Of a stretch of 64,000 nucleotides of DNA, positions 35,234 through 46,862 are shown in pieces. Under the pieces are notes generated by a model, which saw only the letters and a list, made by a program, of their open reading frames with translations, was not told the origin of the DNA and searched no databases. The translations under genes and the position numbers were made by a program. The stretch comes from Blasia pusilla. Its lineage: Eukaryota; Marchantiophyta; Marchantiopsida; Blasiales. The stretch is taken from NCBI GenBank assembly GCA_050084515.1, contig CM114271.1, positions 46,314,001-46,378,000 on the forward strand, written 5' to 3'. Positions within the stretch are counted from its first letter, which is position 1. Each line of letters begins with the position of its first letter.

Positions 35234-38135
35234 TATTGAAGATTGAGTTACAATCAAAGCTCATGAGATACCTGAACTCCTACATTTGGTACTCACACGA
35301 AGTAGGGGAGCTTAATCTTGGTTAGTCAGTTAAGCGCGATTATCTTAACTAGGGTTAGTTAATCACAATTAGTCTAACTCGACACTAAGATTAGGATTAG
35401 GGTTTCTTGTAGATATCCTATATAATTGAGAAGGGGATCAGCCTCCACTCATTCTCTCATTGCAACTTTTGTTCTCTATGGTGATGTGTGTGTGTGAGAG
35501 CCGTTTTCCACCAGTTATGCTTGTTAAGCAGTTTTCCACATGATATCAGAGGTATAGGAGAACATCACTTGAAATTCTTGGTGTTTGAGGAGAGAAGAGA
35601 GGCAAGAGAAGGAAAAAATTCAGTTTGGAAGAAGGAAGTTTTATTCAGAGCTCAGTCGGTATAGATTTCATGTGGAGCTTTGACGGTGATAAAACTTTGG
35701 AGGCATTTTTTAAGGCATTCTCGGTCAATTAAGCCGTTGGATCCATAGCGGCTAGAATGACACCATAATGTGGTTCTATTCTTATTGAAGAGCCCGTTGA
35801 GAGCTTTCCAATGCATCCAAAATTGCTCAATTCTGACTTTCAGAGCTTTTGCAGTAGCAATTTCAGTGTAGGAAAGTGCAATTAGTGAAGAAAAGTTGTG
35901 CAGTTCGCTCTCTACAGGCCAATTTCGACTAGTTCTTTCATACACTTGATCAATTTTGGAAAATTTCAGGTCAATTTCTGTGTTGGAGTAGTCTATGCTT
36001 CAATTAGAGCAGTAGAAAGCCTGAAATTATGTTTTTGTGAATGAAATCGTTCGTCATGGAGTATTCCTCCACAGTAATCACAGGCGAGAAGCTAGATAAG
36101 CAGAATCACAATGTCTTGAAGTTTCGCATGCATGAAAAAATTATGGGTCAAGAACTATGGGAGCTTGTCACAGGTGATGAGGCCAAGCCAGAGGGCGACT
36201 CAATAGACTTGAATATTCGCGCCTGGAACAAACGCGCAAGGCAAGTAATTCACTACATTTCAATAACGATCAGTTCGCCAATGATAGGTCACATTCAAGA
36301 TGTTGATATTCCGAAGGAGGCCTGGGATGCATTGGAAAAGATATTCCAGACATCTATAAAGGCCACAAAGCTTCAATTGAAACAACAATTGAACGAAGTG
36401 AGGAAAGGATCGTAGAGCATCAATGATTATATTTTGAGTATCAGACATATTGTTGATCAGTTGAATAGCATTGGAGTAACAGTAGAAGATGATGATCTTA
36501 TTCTATTCATTCTTCAAGGCCTTCCAAAGGATTACAAGCCCTTTGAGATCTCTATCTCTGTGAGAGAGAAGTATCCAACCTTTCAAGAGTTAGTACTAAT
36601 GTTAATCAGTGAAGAGATGCGCCTAGTAGGCAGCCGTAGCTCGTCTAGTTTGTAAGAGAGTGTGCTATTCGCACGTTATGGATCAAACAGATGCAGCGGT
36701 AGCTCGTCTAGTGTGCAAGAGAGTGCATTATTTGCAGGTTATGGATCAAAAAGAGGCAAGGGTCGTGGCAGAAACTTCCGTGATCGTGGTGGATATCAAG
36801 CATATGGAAGAAGAGGCACTCAATATAACATCATACAATCAACTACGAACGAGTACCAGACACAATCATAAGTTGGTGATGGTGGAAACCGTTGGGATCA
36901 ATGTCAGCAGTAGAGGGTCCGTGGATCTTGCAATTACTGTGGGATAAAGGGTCATTTTGCAAAGTTTTGCTTCAAGAAGAAGGCATATATGAGAACAGGA
37001 GCTTACAGCAACAAAACTATGTGGAGCAACAACACCAAGAGCAGTACCAAGAATAACAACATTCACAAATGGAGCATCTCTTGGTTATGACTCATCATAT
37101 GGGAGCAATGGTCAAGAAAGACTCGACAACAGATTGGTATATTAACTCTGGTGCATCAAATCAGATGACCTCACAAGCTAAATGGTTCAGTAGTTTGGAA
37201 CCGGTGAAAGATCTTGCAATTGTGCTCACAGGAGATGATACTCAACATCATATCACGCATACCGGTAAAGTTCCAATAGCATAAGATGGTCTTTGTGCTT
37301 TTGGAAATGTTCTCTATGTTCCTACCATTGTAAGAAACCTTATTTCTGTAGGACAGATAGTAGAACAAGGTTATCAAGTGAAGTTTAGCATAAATGGTTC
37401 TTTCATTGAATCAATGGATGACCAAACTACGACAGCCAAAGGAACTAGATCTGGAAGAATGTTCAAATTAGATGTTTCTATGCCAGAAATTCAAACATCA
37501 ATGTATGGTCAAATCGGCCAACAAATCACAGATCTAAATGTGTGGCATAAAAGAATTGGACATATGAATCTTCAAATATTATAGAGTCTTTCATCATCTA
37601 ATACAGTAATAGGACTCCTTAAATTAGCGAGTCCTGCTACATTAGAGGTATGTCTTGCTTGCCAATTTGGAAAACAAGCTAGATTTCCTTTTCCAAAGCA
37701 AGGTAGAAGAGCATCCAGGATATTGGAGTTGATTCACAGTGATGTATGGACAGCATCACAACATAGCCTTAGTGGTTGCCAATACTTTCTTTCATTTATT
37801 GATGACTTCTCTAGGTATATATGGATATACTTTCTGAAACCAAACTGAGAGGTATTCTTAGTGTTCCAAACATTCAGAGTTCTAGTAGAGAAGCAAACCG
37901 GAGAACACATTCTGAAATTGCATTGTGATGGAGGAGGAGAGTATCTTTCAACAGAGTTGGATGATTATTTACGTCAGAATGGCATCCAACGTCAAATGAA
38001 TTTCCGTTACATTCCAGAACAAAATGGAGTGGCTGAGAGGAAGAATCGACATATTGCTGAAGCGTCACGAGCTATGCTAAATGAGAAGAACATGCTTAAG
38101 GTCTATTGGATAGAGGTTGTAGCATGTCCAATATT
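35234..38135 (+). mobile_element. Ty1/copia retrotransposon, copy 2, truncated
   Basis: Same family as the copia at 13064-17888. The left LTR (35234-35540) starts TATTGAAGATTGAG and ends GTTTTCCACA, followed by primer-binding site TGATATCAGAGG (35541-35552). Coding sequence continues through Gag, protease and the integrase core. Similarity to copy 1 stops near 38135 inside the integrase, so reverse transcriptase, RNase H and right LTR are missing. The first 120 Gag codons are open, and many frames are cleaner than in copy 1. Confidence 0.9.
36041..36990 (+). pseudogene. Copia Gag, copy 2
   Basis: EKLDKQNHNVLKFRMHEKIMG then a UBN2-type region (YISITISSPMIGHI, KATKLQLKQQLNEVRKGS). A stop at about 36413 is followed by a continuing frame with HIVDQLNSIGVTVEDDDLI. 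The zinc knuckle CNYCGIKGHFAKFC near 36925-36970 fits CX2CX4HX4C exactly. Stops at 36413 and about 36654 and a frameshift break the gene. Confidence 0.85.
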
Positions 38136-38151
38136 GTTATGTATTCCCTAA
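37069..38151 (+). pseudogene. Copia protease and integrase core, copy 2
   Basis: The protease active site reads WYINSGASNQM: Asp has become Asn, which would kill catalysis. The GAG-pre-integrase LNVWHKRIGHMNLQ, then CQFGKQARFPF, LIHSDVWTASQHSLSGC, SFIDDFSRYIWIYF and NGVAERKNRHIAEASRAML give a classical copia integrase core. Stops occur near 37284, 37582 and 37846. Confidence 0.87.
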
Positions 38152-38397
38152 CAATGGGTGTAGGTTCGGAAAAAGGATCTTAGAGTGTTTAGGTGGGCTA
38201 AGAGGATGGGTTATTTAATGCCCTTTTTTTCTCTTCTCATTCAAAATTTTTTCCAAAAATTTGCCGTTGGCAAAGAAAAATGAAGGAAAACAACGGTTGG
38301 AGAGTGCAGTCCAACGGAAAGTTGAATTGTTGTGTTCAGGAAGGTTGAATTGTTCCTAAAAAAGGAATCTATAGATTCTCTTTTTATTGAAATTGTA
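38136..38397. other. Junction sequence, no gene seen
   Basis: AT-rich sequence between the broken copia and the plastid-like segment. Nothing recognised. Confidence 0.35.
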
Positions 38398-38577
38398 GGT
38401 GCTATGATTTAAAGGTACAAAAGAAGCACCCCATTTGCTGCACAAACGGCTGTAGAAAATGCTATTAATTAGAATGTTAGTTGATCAAGGTATGAAACAA
38501 GGTGAAGTAATGATTAGTGGCCCAGGCCCATGAAGAGATACAGCACTACGAAAAATTCGTTGAAGTGGTATAATACT
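38398..38577 (+). pseudogene. rps11: Nuclear insert of plastid rps11 (NUPT fragment)
   Basis: The three plus-strand frames together spell the C-terminal half of plastid ribosomal protein S11: FKGTKRSTPFAAQTAVENA, then after a short insertion MLVDQGMKQGEVMISGPGP and RDTALRKIR, SGIILS. This is the 16S-rRNA-binding small-subunit protein. Two TGA codons and frame changes (near 38408 and 38475) show it is non-functional. The RNA polymerase alpha or rps8 genes that usually adjoin plastid rps11 are not seen, so only a short piece was transferred or has survived. Confidence 0.8.
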
Positions 38578-38707
38578 TAGTTTTGAATAAGTCATGTTTG
38601 CATATGTTTATAAACAGAACGTACCTTTTAAATTGGTGTTGAATACATAGGCAGATGTCATTTTATTTGTCTTTTTTGAGATCAATAACCATTGCTCCAT
38701 CTAACAG

Positions 38708-39991
38708 GGTCTGATTGTTGTGAGATCTTCTTTTCCAAAGTTGAAGGGATGGCAGGTCATGAACGCAATTATGATTTTGGAGTTCTCCTAGATTTTGTGT
38801 CAAGTTTGAACAGATTGGCAGCATTGGAATTTGGTGTAGAAGGTTTGAAACTAGGTAGAGCTTATAAGAAAATGGTGCATATTTGGCATGATTTACAATC
38901 TTTCACTTCCATTTCAAGTGCCTTCGTAACTCGATGATTATAGTAGTGTTGCAAAAAATGCCTTGGTGGTGGAGGCCTTGAAGCAAGGTTTGTGGGAGGC
39001 ACAAAATCTATGCACAAAGTTGGAGATGAATCCTCATACATGGGAGATAGATACAAGGTGGTGGTACACGCCTTCAATTATAGAGATCCAAATTTGGAAA
39101 AAAGATGCCATATCAATATGGAATGAGGAAATTGATCCAAATGAAGATCGCCAAGTAGATGGTGATTATACCCATGAGAATGAGAATGCTCCTATAAGAG
39201 CTAGTGATCTTGGAAGATCAAACTCAATTAAAGTGACTAGTAGACCTTCTAGAGAACAAGATGACTTGGTGGACAGTGCATTGTGGAACACAATTGATAT
39301 TTGTCCACATTTACCTGGAGATGAGGAGATGTTAGATGATGGATTGGATGACTTGGATGTTGCCGGGAATAAGGTTTGTTATGTATTTGGGGAAATCATC
39401 TCATCTTAGATTGAGGATAGGAGAGAGGGCTCTCAAAAGGTGGTTCCACTGGTTACATTTCAAGGAAGTCGAATTTATAAGTTAGCTCTTGTGAGTTAAC
39501 TTGTGGAAAATCTTTCATTGTCAAAAGATAGGCTGAGAAGAGTTCAAAGTATCAAGAAGGTGAAATATTCCATTCATTGGAATAGTATTTGAGAGACTAG
39601 GGATAATTCAAGTGAGAGGTTGATTATTGATATTGGATCTAATATTGTTGTTGTGTTTGCAGTTGGATCGGACGCTCAACAAGCATGTAAGACAACTCGA
39701 TCATTAGTGGTTGCAAGGAAGGGAAAGGGGAAAGCATCAACATCCAGGCCCAAGGAAATAATAAAGGATTCAATATTAAGTGGGACTGATCATGTTATTT
39801 GGATTGGGTGGATTCAGAAAATTAGAAGGAAGTATGGACCAAATTTTGCTCGACCTAGGCATGAGGTGGGCTTGTTCGATAGACGCGTGCCTTTGAATGA
39901 AAATGGACAATTTGTATGTCAAGTTATGTGTAATTGGTATAAGCCTCTAGGTTATAGTAAGACAAGGTTCAAATATAATGAGGTAGATTGA
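38708..39991 (+). pseudogene. Transposon-type protein of unknown family, decayed
   Basis: A splice-acceptor-like CTAACAG precedes GSDCCEIFFSKVEGMAGHE, followed by YDFGVLLDFVSSLNRLAALE. After a frame break come VVEALKQGLWEAQNLC and WWYTPSIIEIQIWKKDAIS. A third part (39620-39991) includes IWIGWIQKIRRKYG and VMCNWYKPLGYSKTRFKYN. I believe this pattern belongs to uncharacterised multi-copy proteins of land plants that look transposon-linked, but that is memory, not a search. The segments appear in order, with frameshifts and stops between them. Confidence 0.45.
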
Positions 39992-40539
39992 CATTGAGAT
40001 GGTTGTGATCTTAGTAACAATGAGGGTCACAAGTGGTGGTGTGGTTAGTACAAGGACTCTATATGAGAATGATTGAAAGGCTCTAGATAAATTCTTAGAG
40101 GAGAATCATAGTTTGGTTGTCGATTGATATAAGCTCCTTATTCTATATGGCTGCAAATACAACATAGCCCTAATGGGGATTGAGATCCATGAAATTAACA
40201 AATTATACATGTAGCTTTTGTTCATATCAATTCATTTACAAATGTTGGAGTTGCAGGTTTCTATGGTTGCATACAACTATTGAATATCAATCTTGAATGT
40301 TTAATTTTTATCTGTATACATCATAAAAGGTTTGTTTTCAAATTCTGGGCATAAAAGTTTTTGGGCTCTTCTAATTTTTGGATAAGAAAAAAAATTCTTA
40401 CAAGAAAGGGTTGTAAATACCCCAAATCCACTTTTAAGATAGGGTCCTTAATATATTGTTGCTGATGTAATTAGGAGCTTTAAAATTAGGGCGGAAAAAT
40501 TAAAAAGGGGTTATTTAATAGGGTCTCGCACACACATAA
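39992..40539. other. Intergenic sequence, no gene seen
   Basis: AT-rich sequence downstream of the decayed transposon-type gene. No coding segment or repeat was recognised. Confidence 0.4.
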
Positions 40540-40780
40540 TCTAGAGTTCTATACGAAGAGTGAGGACTTGGAGCACATCATACAACACCGATCTTCTCAA
40601 CACACATATCAATCCATCCATAAACGAAACACCCTCTTGTATATACATTGAGATCACACAACTGTCCCCCTAGTTGGCAGTTGGGTCCCTAACTCCAAAT
40701 AGCAAACACATACGTACCTAACAAAATCTAATATCCTATACATATCTAGCACCATTGGTGCCATCATCCTTGCAACACTA
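40540..40780 (-). mobile_element. 3-prime end fragment of a gypsy-methyltransferase element
   Basis: Minus-strand match to the polypurine tract and LTR start at 11190-11340. Here too CTAGGGGGACAG is followed by TGTGTGATCTC (LTR start near 40660). The segment between 40780 and 40880 is not clearly assigned. It faces a plus-strand integrase fragment of the same family. Confidence 0.65.
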
Positions 40781-40879
40781 CAAATACCTATCGTATTGAT
40801 CTCTATGAAGATATCTAACACTCTCGTAACCTGCTCCAAACGCTGCCACACAACACGTGTGATACTTAGACAGTGAGGG

Positions 40880-41811
40880 AGTAGCATATGCCTTCCTAGA
40901 TCGAGTGTTGAGTCATTATGGCGCACCAACTGAGGGTGTTGACAGACCAGGATACGGAGTTTATCCGGGGAGTTTCAGGCCTTGTCTGATCAGGCGCTAA
41001 TTGATCATCGCACCACTTCGCAAGATCATCCTAAGGGGGATGGACTAGCGGAGAGGGTTACGCAAACGGTGAAGTGAGGTTTATGCAAGTATGGCTTATA
41101 TAGAGGTCACATAGATAATTGGGACCTCCAATTTCCGTGGCTGGAGATGGGATATAGATTCCTCAAGAAGATATCCTTAGCATCTTTCTCACCGTACTTG
41201 TTGCTTTATGGCCAACGGTCAGATTTACCTACAGCCATTTGTCGAGATGTTGGTGAGGTGTTGAAGCTCGATGACCTTGATGTACGGATACGAGCATGTT
41301 CTCAGAGGACTGAGTTGTTTTGAAGAGTGATGCCCATGGTGTTTGAGAACTTGGCGATTGAGCAGCTTGGGGTACGATGAGGTATGCGACTATTTAGGGA
41401 GGTGTTTACATAACGACTATCCAAAGGTTTCATCAGGGAGACTATGTCTACTTACAGCATATGGCACCCACAATGTTGGATGTGACTGCAAGGCCCACTA
41501 TCTTGAGAGTGAGTGAGGTTTTGTCATCTTGTGTTCTCTTATTGGAGGGACACGATGGTATGATTAGGAAGAACCGTGTGCGTAACTGTGCGTCATATCA
41601 CCTTCCTAACATTGAAGATACAGTTCATCCGAGCTTAGTAGGACTTCTTGTAGGCTGACATTGTCTGTTGTGCGGTTCTGCACGTGATACAACCACTATG
41701 CTAGTCTGTGATGGATATTCGAGAGGATGGCATATGGCATGTCTGACGTCACCTCTCACTAGGGCTCTTCGAGGACGATGTATGTGCCCCAAATGTATGT
41801 ATAGTAGGTAG
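40880..41811 (+). pseudogene. Gypsy integrase core and C-terminal PHD finger, plus-strand fragment
   Basis: The integrase core begins AYAFLDRVLSHYGAPTE. Then, in shifting frames, come the substrate-binding region (FLKKISLASFSPYLLLYGQ), the post-core segment LLLEGHDGMIRKNRVRNCASY, and an open C-terminal finger at 41662-41796. Ligand spacing is C-x2-C-x11-C-x2-Y-x4-H-x2-C-x14-C-x2-C, a PHD pattern with one Cys replaced by Tyr. CDGYSRGWHMACL carries the usual Asp after the third Cys and Trp before His. The stop at 41809-41811 ends the polyprotein. Upstream parts contain several stops. Confidence 0.85.
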
Positions 41812-42437
41812 TTATAGATTTCGACTTGTTTTTATGGCATCGATGATAAGAAGGCGAATAACAATGGGGCCACATGAGCACCCAACTTTTTTTCTCTTAG
41901 TGTTCTAGAGATGTATGTTATGAGAGGTAGGGATAGATGGCTATCCGACGTTAGAGGGACCTAACCACCAGCTAGGGAGTGATTGGAGATAATTTGGTAT
42001 TTCTCGTCTCGATGTTTGGATGTCATGAGCTATCATGGGATCGTGCATGTTTGTGTGTGTGTTAGGTGACAATAATGTATGTTGTGTAGCGATGTGTATG
42101 TGCACGATAATTGTCTCATCTTTTATGATAGAACGACGAGATCTAATAGAGAGCCTTCATAGGTTGTGAAGGAAAGCCTCAAGATGTCGAGGATGACATG
42201 TTGAGGCCACGGGTAACCTAAGAGAGTAGGTTTTCCCTTCTTTTTGGCTCATTTGGAGCCATCTAGATAAACTTACTATTTTGAGAAAATTCCCATTTTG
42301 AGTATAATTGACTTTCTATTTTTATAAATGGCCCTTGACCTCCTACAATGGGTCAAGAGCCAAGGAGGTGACCCGGAACCATGGGTTATCGTGAAGAGAG
42401 CTTGGAAAAGGGAAGGGGATATACTTCCAAGAGATAG
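41812..42437 (+). repeat. 3-prime untranslated region and LTR of the plus-strand gypsy fragment
   Basis: A purine-rich CAGCTAGGGAGTGA near 41970-41983 marks the likely LTR start. The sequence from about 42060 is the inverted match of 8190-8560 and 63290-63600 (for example GTCGAGGATGACATGTTGAGG, whose complement is in both). Similarity ends near 42437, where a different gypsy fragment starts. Confidence 0.6.
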
Positions 42438-43480
42438 ATGGATGAGTATGTCATCATCTATATTGATGACAAATTAATCTACTTAAAGCCACTAAATGAG
42501 CATGCTCGACACTTGGAGGCGGATTTGTCAACACTTTGTGCGAACAAGTTGTATGGAAATGAGGAGAAGGGTGAATTTAGCTTAAGCAAGATTAAATTCT
42601 TGGGTCATCTGATTAGTGTAGATGAAATCACCGTTATTTGGGGTTTCATCATACTTGGGTGTACATTGGTAAAATATCACTCAAGTATTTTGAGATGCAT
42701 AATTGTGTTACAGCAAAACAACTATGATGATATGATACCTTTGCGTTTATGAACGTGGAACTAATGAACAAGATCGGGAAAGATAATTTCATACTGAACG
42801 CCTTGAGTCACAAGGATAAATATATGCAATTGACTACACAAGTCTTGAGAGTCATATTTCTCAAAGAAAAATATATGGACAAAAGGATTTGTGAGGGGTA
42901 CATGAAGGACGCCCAAGTTGATGAGTACTTAAGGAGGTTGAGGGAGGGTAAGAAGGTAGCCAACATAAGCTTGAGGCATGGTTTGCTAAGGTTAAAGCAA
43001 AGTTGAAGTTATCTTGGTGAGGGTAAGTTTCAGACTAAGGTATTTATAGAGTGTCATGACATGCCCTTGGTTGGAAATAAAGGGGAGAAATCCATACGTG
43101 TTATTTTGGCCAAGATGCTCTTCAAGCCCAACATGAAGGAAGATGTTGCCCATCTTGTGGAGACTTGTGTTACCTGCCAAGGAAACATGGTTTCTTATGA
43201 GAAGAAATGAGGCTTCCCTTAATCATTACCAATTCCAGAAGGGCCATTGCAAAGAATAAGCATGGATTTCATAACAAGTCTTCGAGAGTCTAAGGGACAC
43301 AATGCCATACTTGTGATTGTCGATTAGTTTGGAAAGTTGGCGAGACTACTACCTACTTTGGATTCTACGACCGCCTATGCAACCTCTCGACTTTTCCTAT
43401 ACACTTGGTGGGAATCACATGGCTTACCAACGAGCATTATTTCTAATCGAGTGCATGAGTGCATTGCGGAAACAATAGGC
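42438..43480 (+). pseudogene. Reverse transcriptase to integrase fragment of a second Ty3/gypsy family
   Basis: EYVIIYIDDKLIYLK is the catalytic box of a chromovirus-like reverse transcriptase, followed by LSKIKFLGHLIS. The RNase H C-terminus (GKDNFILNALSHKDKYMQL) and integrase zinc module (HLVETCVTCQ) follow, then the core start ISMDFITSLRESKGHNAILVIVD and GLPTSIIS. The sequence is clearly different from the methyltransferase-bearing family. Most of the connection and RNase H region between 42630 and 42760 is deleted, and stops are frequent. Confidence 0.85.
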
Positions 43481-44900
43481 TAAGGACGAAGTTGAGCTTT
43501 AGTAGCTTTTCATCCTTGAACACACAGAGCGAGGAAACTCAATCGTGAACCAATACCCATTGGCTTGTAGAATGTCACGCGGCCGACGGAGTGGATATAC
43601 GCTAGGCCATCCATGACAAGGCCACGTTCACCACGCGCAGCACCAAACCAAAATGAGGGCGATTAGAGAACCAGGATTTGCTAGAAAGCTGGCAGAGCAG
43701 CACTCGCATCTCCAAAATCTGACACGTGAGCACAATTCGAAGCTTCGTCCTTGAGATGAGGTTATTATGCAACACCGATAAAAATGTTGACAAGAAGGGC
43801 ATTCAGACTTTGTAAAAGCCACTCTAACTCAAACTTAGGAATTGTCGAGTGTTTCCGTACTTTTGTGGAATGTTTACATCACCAATTTGCTCCGCACGTA
43901 TCGTCAAAACACAGAAGATTTGGTAGTATATTTTCACTTGTTGCGAGAAGTGAACAAGTTGTCCGCGTTCACACTGCGTATCTACACCTGACACGTTCAC
44001 AACACTGCTTTCATTTCAAAGTGAGTTTAAGGAGTAAACCACTTGCAGTGACTACACCTGCTCTGCAGACACAACGGGTCACCCTAACGTCGTTTTTAGA
44101 CAGTCCTTCACATCACTCTTCATGTTCATTTCATTGCTCGGAAATTTCAAACCTGGAGGTCGACGCAGACAGGGTTCTCTCCTGTAAAGGCACTACCAAA
44201 AGGTCGAGTTGCATTCCAGATTGTTCGACTCTAGAATTTCTGATCTCGGCCTGAAGGTGGGGTAGAAATTATCCGCTCTCGAATTTCCAGGTGTTTACAA
44301 GCATACCACCCCATCTTTCTTCCTATTTAGGCAGTCCTTTACCAGAAAAGCGTTTCTTACTGTAACAACGCCAGGCACAATTCCATATGAAATCATCTTA
44401 CTGTCCAGCTTACTATCATAAAAAATTTCGGCAAATATGAATACCATAAGAAAATTTCTTATTACCCCATTCAAACCCGACCCTATTTCAGCCTTTCTCC
44501 TTGCGTCTGTCCCTAAGACAAGGGCATGCACTGCTTAGGAGTTTAGGAGTTATGCCAGGGAGTCACCAGTTAGAACTGACAATCTGATTCAATTCCAGAA
44601 AGCATAGGCCACACTGTACACCGGGTCCATTTCACGATATAATTGGGGAGATGTTGCCACATATATTGTAGTGACAGGACAGTGCTCACAGTTGTGGGAA
44701 AGCGGTAAATCCATCTCTCCGTGGTTCATTTCATGTTAGACAGCCATCCTGCTCTTTTAAAGAGTGTTCCAGGGGACACTTCAGACAATCGTCTGCGATA
44801 GAGAACATGAAAATGCCAGGTCGCTCTCATAACTATGATTGAAGCATGAACTAACATCAAAGCTCACCAAAAACTCTGAGAACCTGTAATCTTCCAAACA
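43481..44900. other. Intergenic sequence downstream of the NAC-beta gene
   Basis: No recognisable gene. A plus-strand open frame at 43784-44254 (156 codons) is rich in Ser, His and Cys and matches no family I know. The composition differs from the retroelements on its left, so this is probably unique host DNA that may include the 3-prime untranslated region of the minus-strand gene. Confidence 0.4.
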
Positions 44901-45222
44901 ACTGAAATAACGTGTCAAAAGACCAAGCAGACTACAAGAACCCAAAACACATCATAAGAGGTTGACATAACTTTGCCGCCAAAACTTAAGCTCTGTACAC
45001 CCCCCTCCCTTGTGCCCTTTGCTAATCTTCGGGTAGGAGGCCATCTATGTCTGCTAAAGACGAAAGTAACATTTCTGCTAAGCATGGGCACAACCTGGTC
45101 TGCTTCACCAATTGAGTTACTCTTGCGACATATCCTCATAGGTAATTCAACACAAGGTCTAAGAGACCAAAGTAGATTTAACATGTCACTACGGCCTAAG
45201 CCACAGAAAATTACAGACCTGC

Positions 45223-46862
45223 CTAAGAGGCGGTTTCTTTCTTAGCAGCTTCCTCAAATGTTTCACCCTCAACAAGTTGAGGAACGTCATCATCTTCATC
45301 CTCTGCGCCTGCAGTGTCCTGCCTCTGAAACTGCTGTGCAATCTTCTTCAGGTTGGGAAGGTTGTCTGGGCCTGCCAAGAGTAAGAGCACCTCAAGGTGA
45401 GATAGCTAAACTTATGGAAAATATCAACGTCCAGAAGACCAACGAGATCTCAAGTTAAACGACCCAATGCTGTGCAAGAAAAAGGGAGAAACCTACCGAG
45501 CTGGTTGATAATGCCCGGCAAGAGGTCTTGCAACTCTGTAACACATACCAAACACCCATTCAAATATCACTCAGCTTCAAGTTCACATAGCCAAAAACCA
45601 CCCCGTAAGATAACATCGCCACCTTCAGAAGAGGTGAGACTAACATCTTGAGCTCCAAGGGATGTAAACTCCGACGAAAAACCAAGAAAGCCCTAGTGCT
45701 TTCCAAAACCCTAAACTATACGAAGTGGAATGATATCATATTCGCCAAGAGGACCCAACTTAAAAGAGCGACACATGGCAATGACCGCTTCACAGGACAC
45801 ATATCGAAGAACTCAAAATTCCGTTGAAAAGGGAATTGGAGAAAGGCCGCGTATCATGTCATATTCATGCAAGCTTGAGAGTTCAGAACATACTTTTAGA
45901 TTGTGAGGGGCCGCTGACAACCCACGTATTAGCAGCAATGGACGCTTGCACTGTAGAGTAGAAAATTACAGGTCAGCACGGTAGGGAGGAGGTTGACGAT
46001 ACCAAATCATGTGTGCAACAGTGAAAAATATCAGAATTGGATTTTCTTCAAAACTCGAGCCGTTTACTTCAACACTCCGTATTTTGCATTAGACACTGTT
46101 AACCTTGTACACATGCTTCCCAAAAATTACATGGTTCCAGTGTTGCTCGAGAGATAGCAAGAGACCCCATCCAGGGTCGAACGGACTACACAAGGAGACG
46201 TGACTCAGTTGCGACGAATCCCAACCTCCTTCGCCCGCGAAAGAGTGATCTTCCTAAGATGGGTAAAGATCGAAGCCCAAACATGCGAATCTTATAATCT
46301 CTGGAAGTGGAAAAGGAGTACAGCACCTTTGGGATTCACGAAGTGAATGACGGTCTCGTCTTTAAAGATGTTAACCTCCTCAATACCGGGGATGGTGTTC
46401 ACACCAAGTCTCTTGAGGGTATTTTGTAACCTCTTGTCGTCTGTAGTTGTAGTCTTGTGCACGGCTTTTTTCTTTCTGGTAAGATAGAATAAATGCAGAA
46501 TAGGGGTGAGCTCAACCTGATCATCTGCTAGGGTTTTGAAAAGCCTAAGACGGATCCTATATTTCCTGCACGACCCCTAAACTGAAAACTCTTTACTCTC
46601 AGCTCAAGTTGCCTCACGGATTGACGGAAATTGTCCGAAAATACGTTGTTGTAAGGACAAAATTTCCGGCATTGCAACGACCAGTTCTCTCCTACCAGCT
46701 AAATTCCTCAGCAGATTATTAGGTTACCATGGAAAGGGATGCGTGATCGATGAGCCCTATAACCTTCAGGAAATCAAAAAATGGCGACACTCACCGTCGG
46801 ACACTGCCCTTCCCACCAGTGCGAACGGCACTGGCCATCTTCTGCAGCTTCTCGATATTCAT
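45223..46862 (-). CDS. BTF3: Nascent polypeptide-associated complex subunit beta (BTF3 homologue)
   Basis: Five coding exons on the minus strand: 46795-46862, 46327-46475, 45894-45950, 45497-45535 and 45223-45371. All four introns have GT-AG ends, and the sum is 462 bases, giving 153 residues plus stop. The protein is the beta subunit of NAC, which binds ribosomes and shields emerging chains. The N-terminus [19 protein letters not shown] leads to the ribosome-binding RRKKKAVHK. The NAC domain follows ([32 protein letters not shown]), then [16 protein letters not shown] and an acidic tail [20 protein letters not shown]. Length is normal for plant BTF3 (about 150-170). The frame is intact and the introns are short, so it is very likely functional. 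Confidence 0.96.

Noticed and set aside
38398-38577. A functional S11 ribosomal protein gene
   Set aside because: Only the C-terminal half is present, with two stops and frame changes, and no transit peptide or start.
43784-44254. Open frame of 156 codons on the plus strand
   Set aside because: No known family, unusual Ser/His/Cys composition and no supporting splice or promoter context; left as intergenic.
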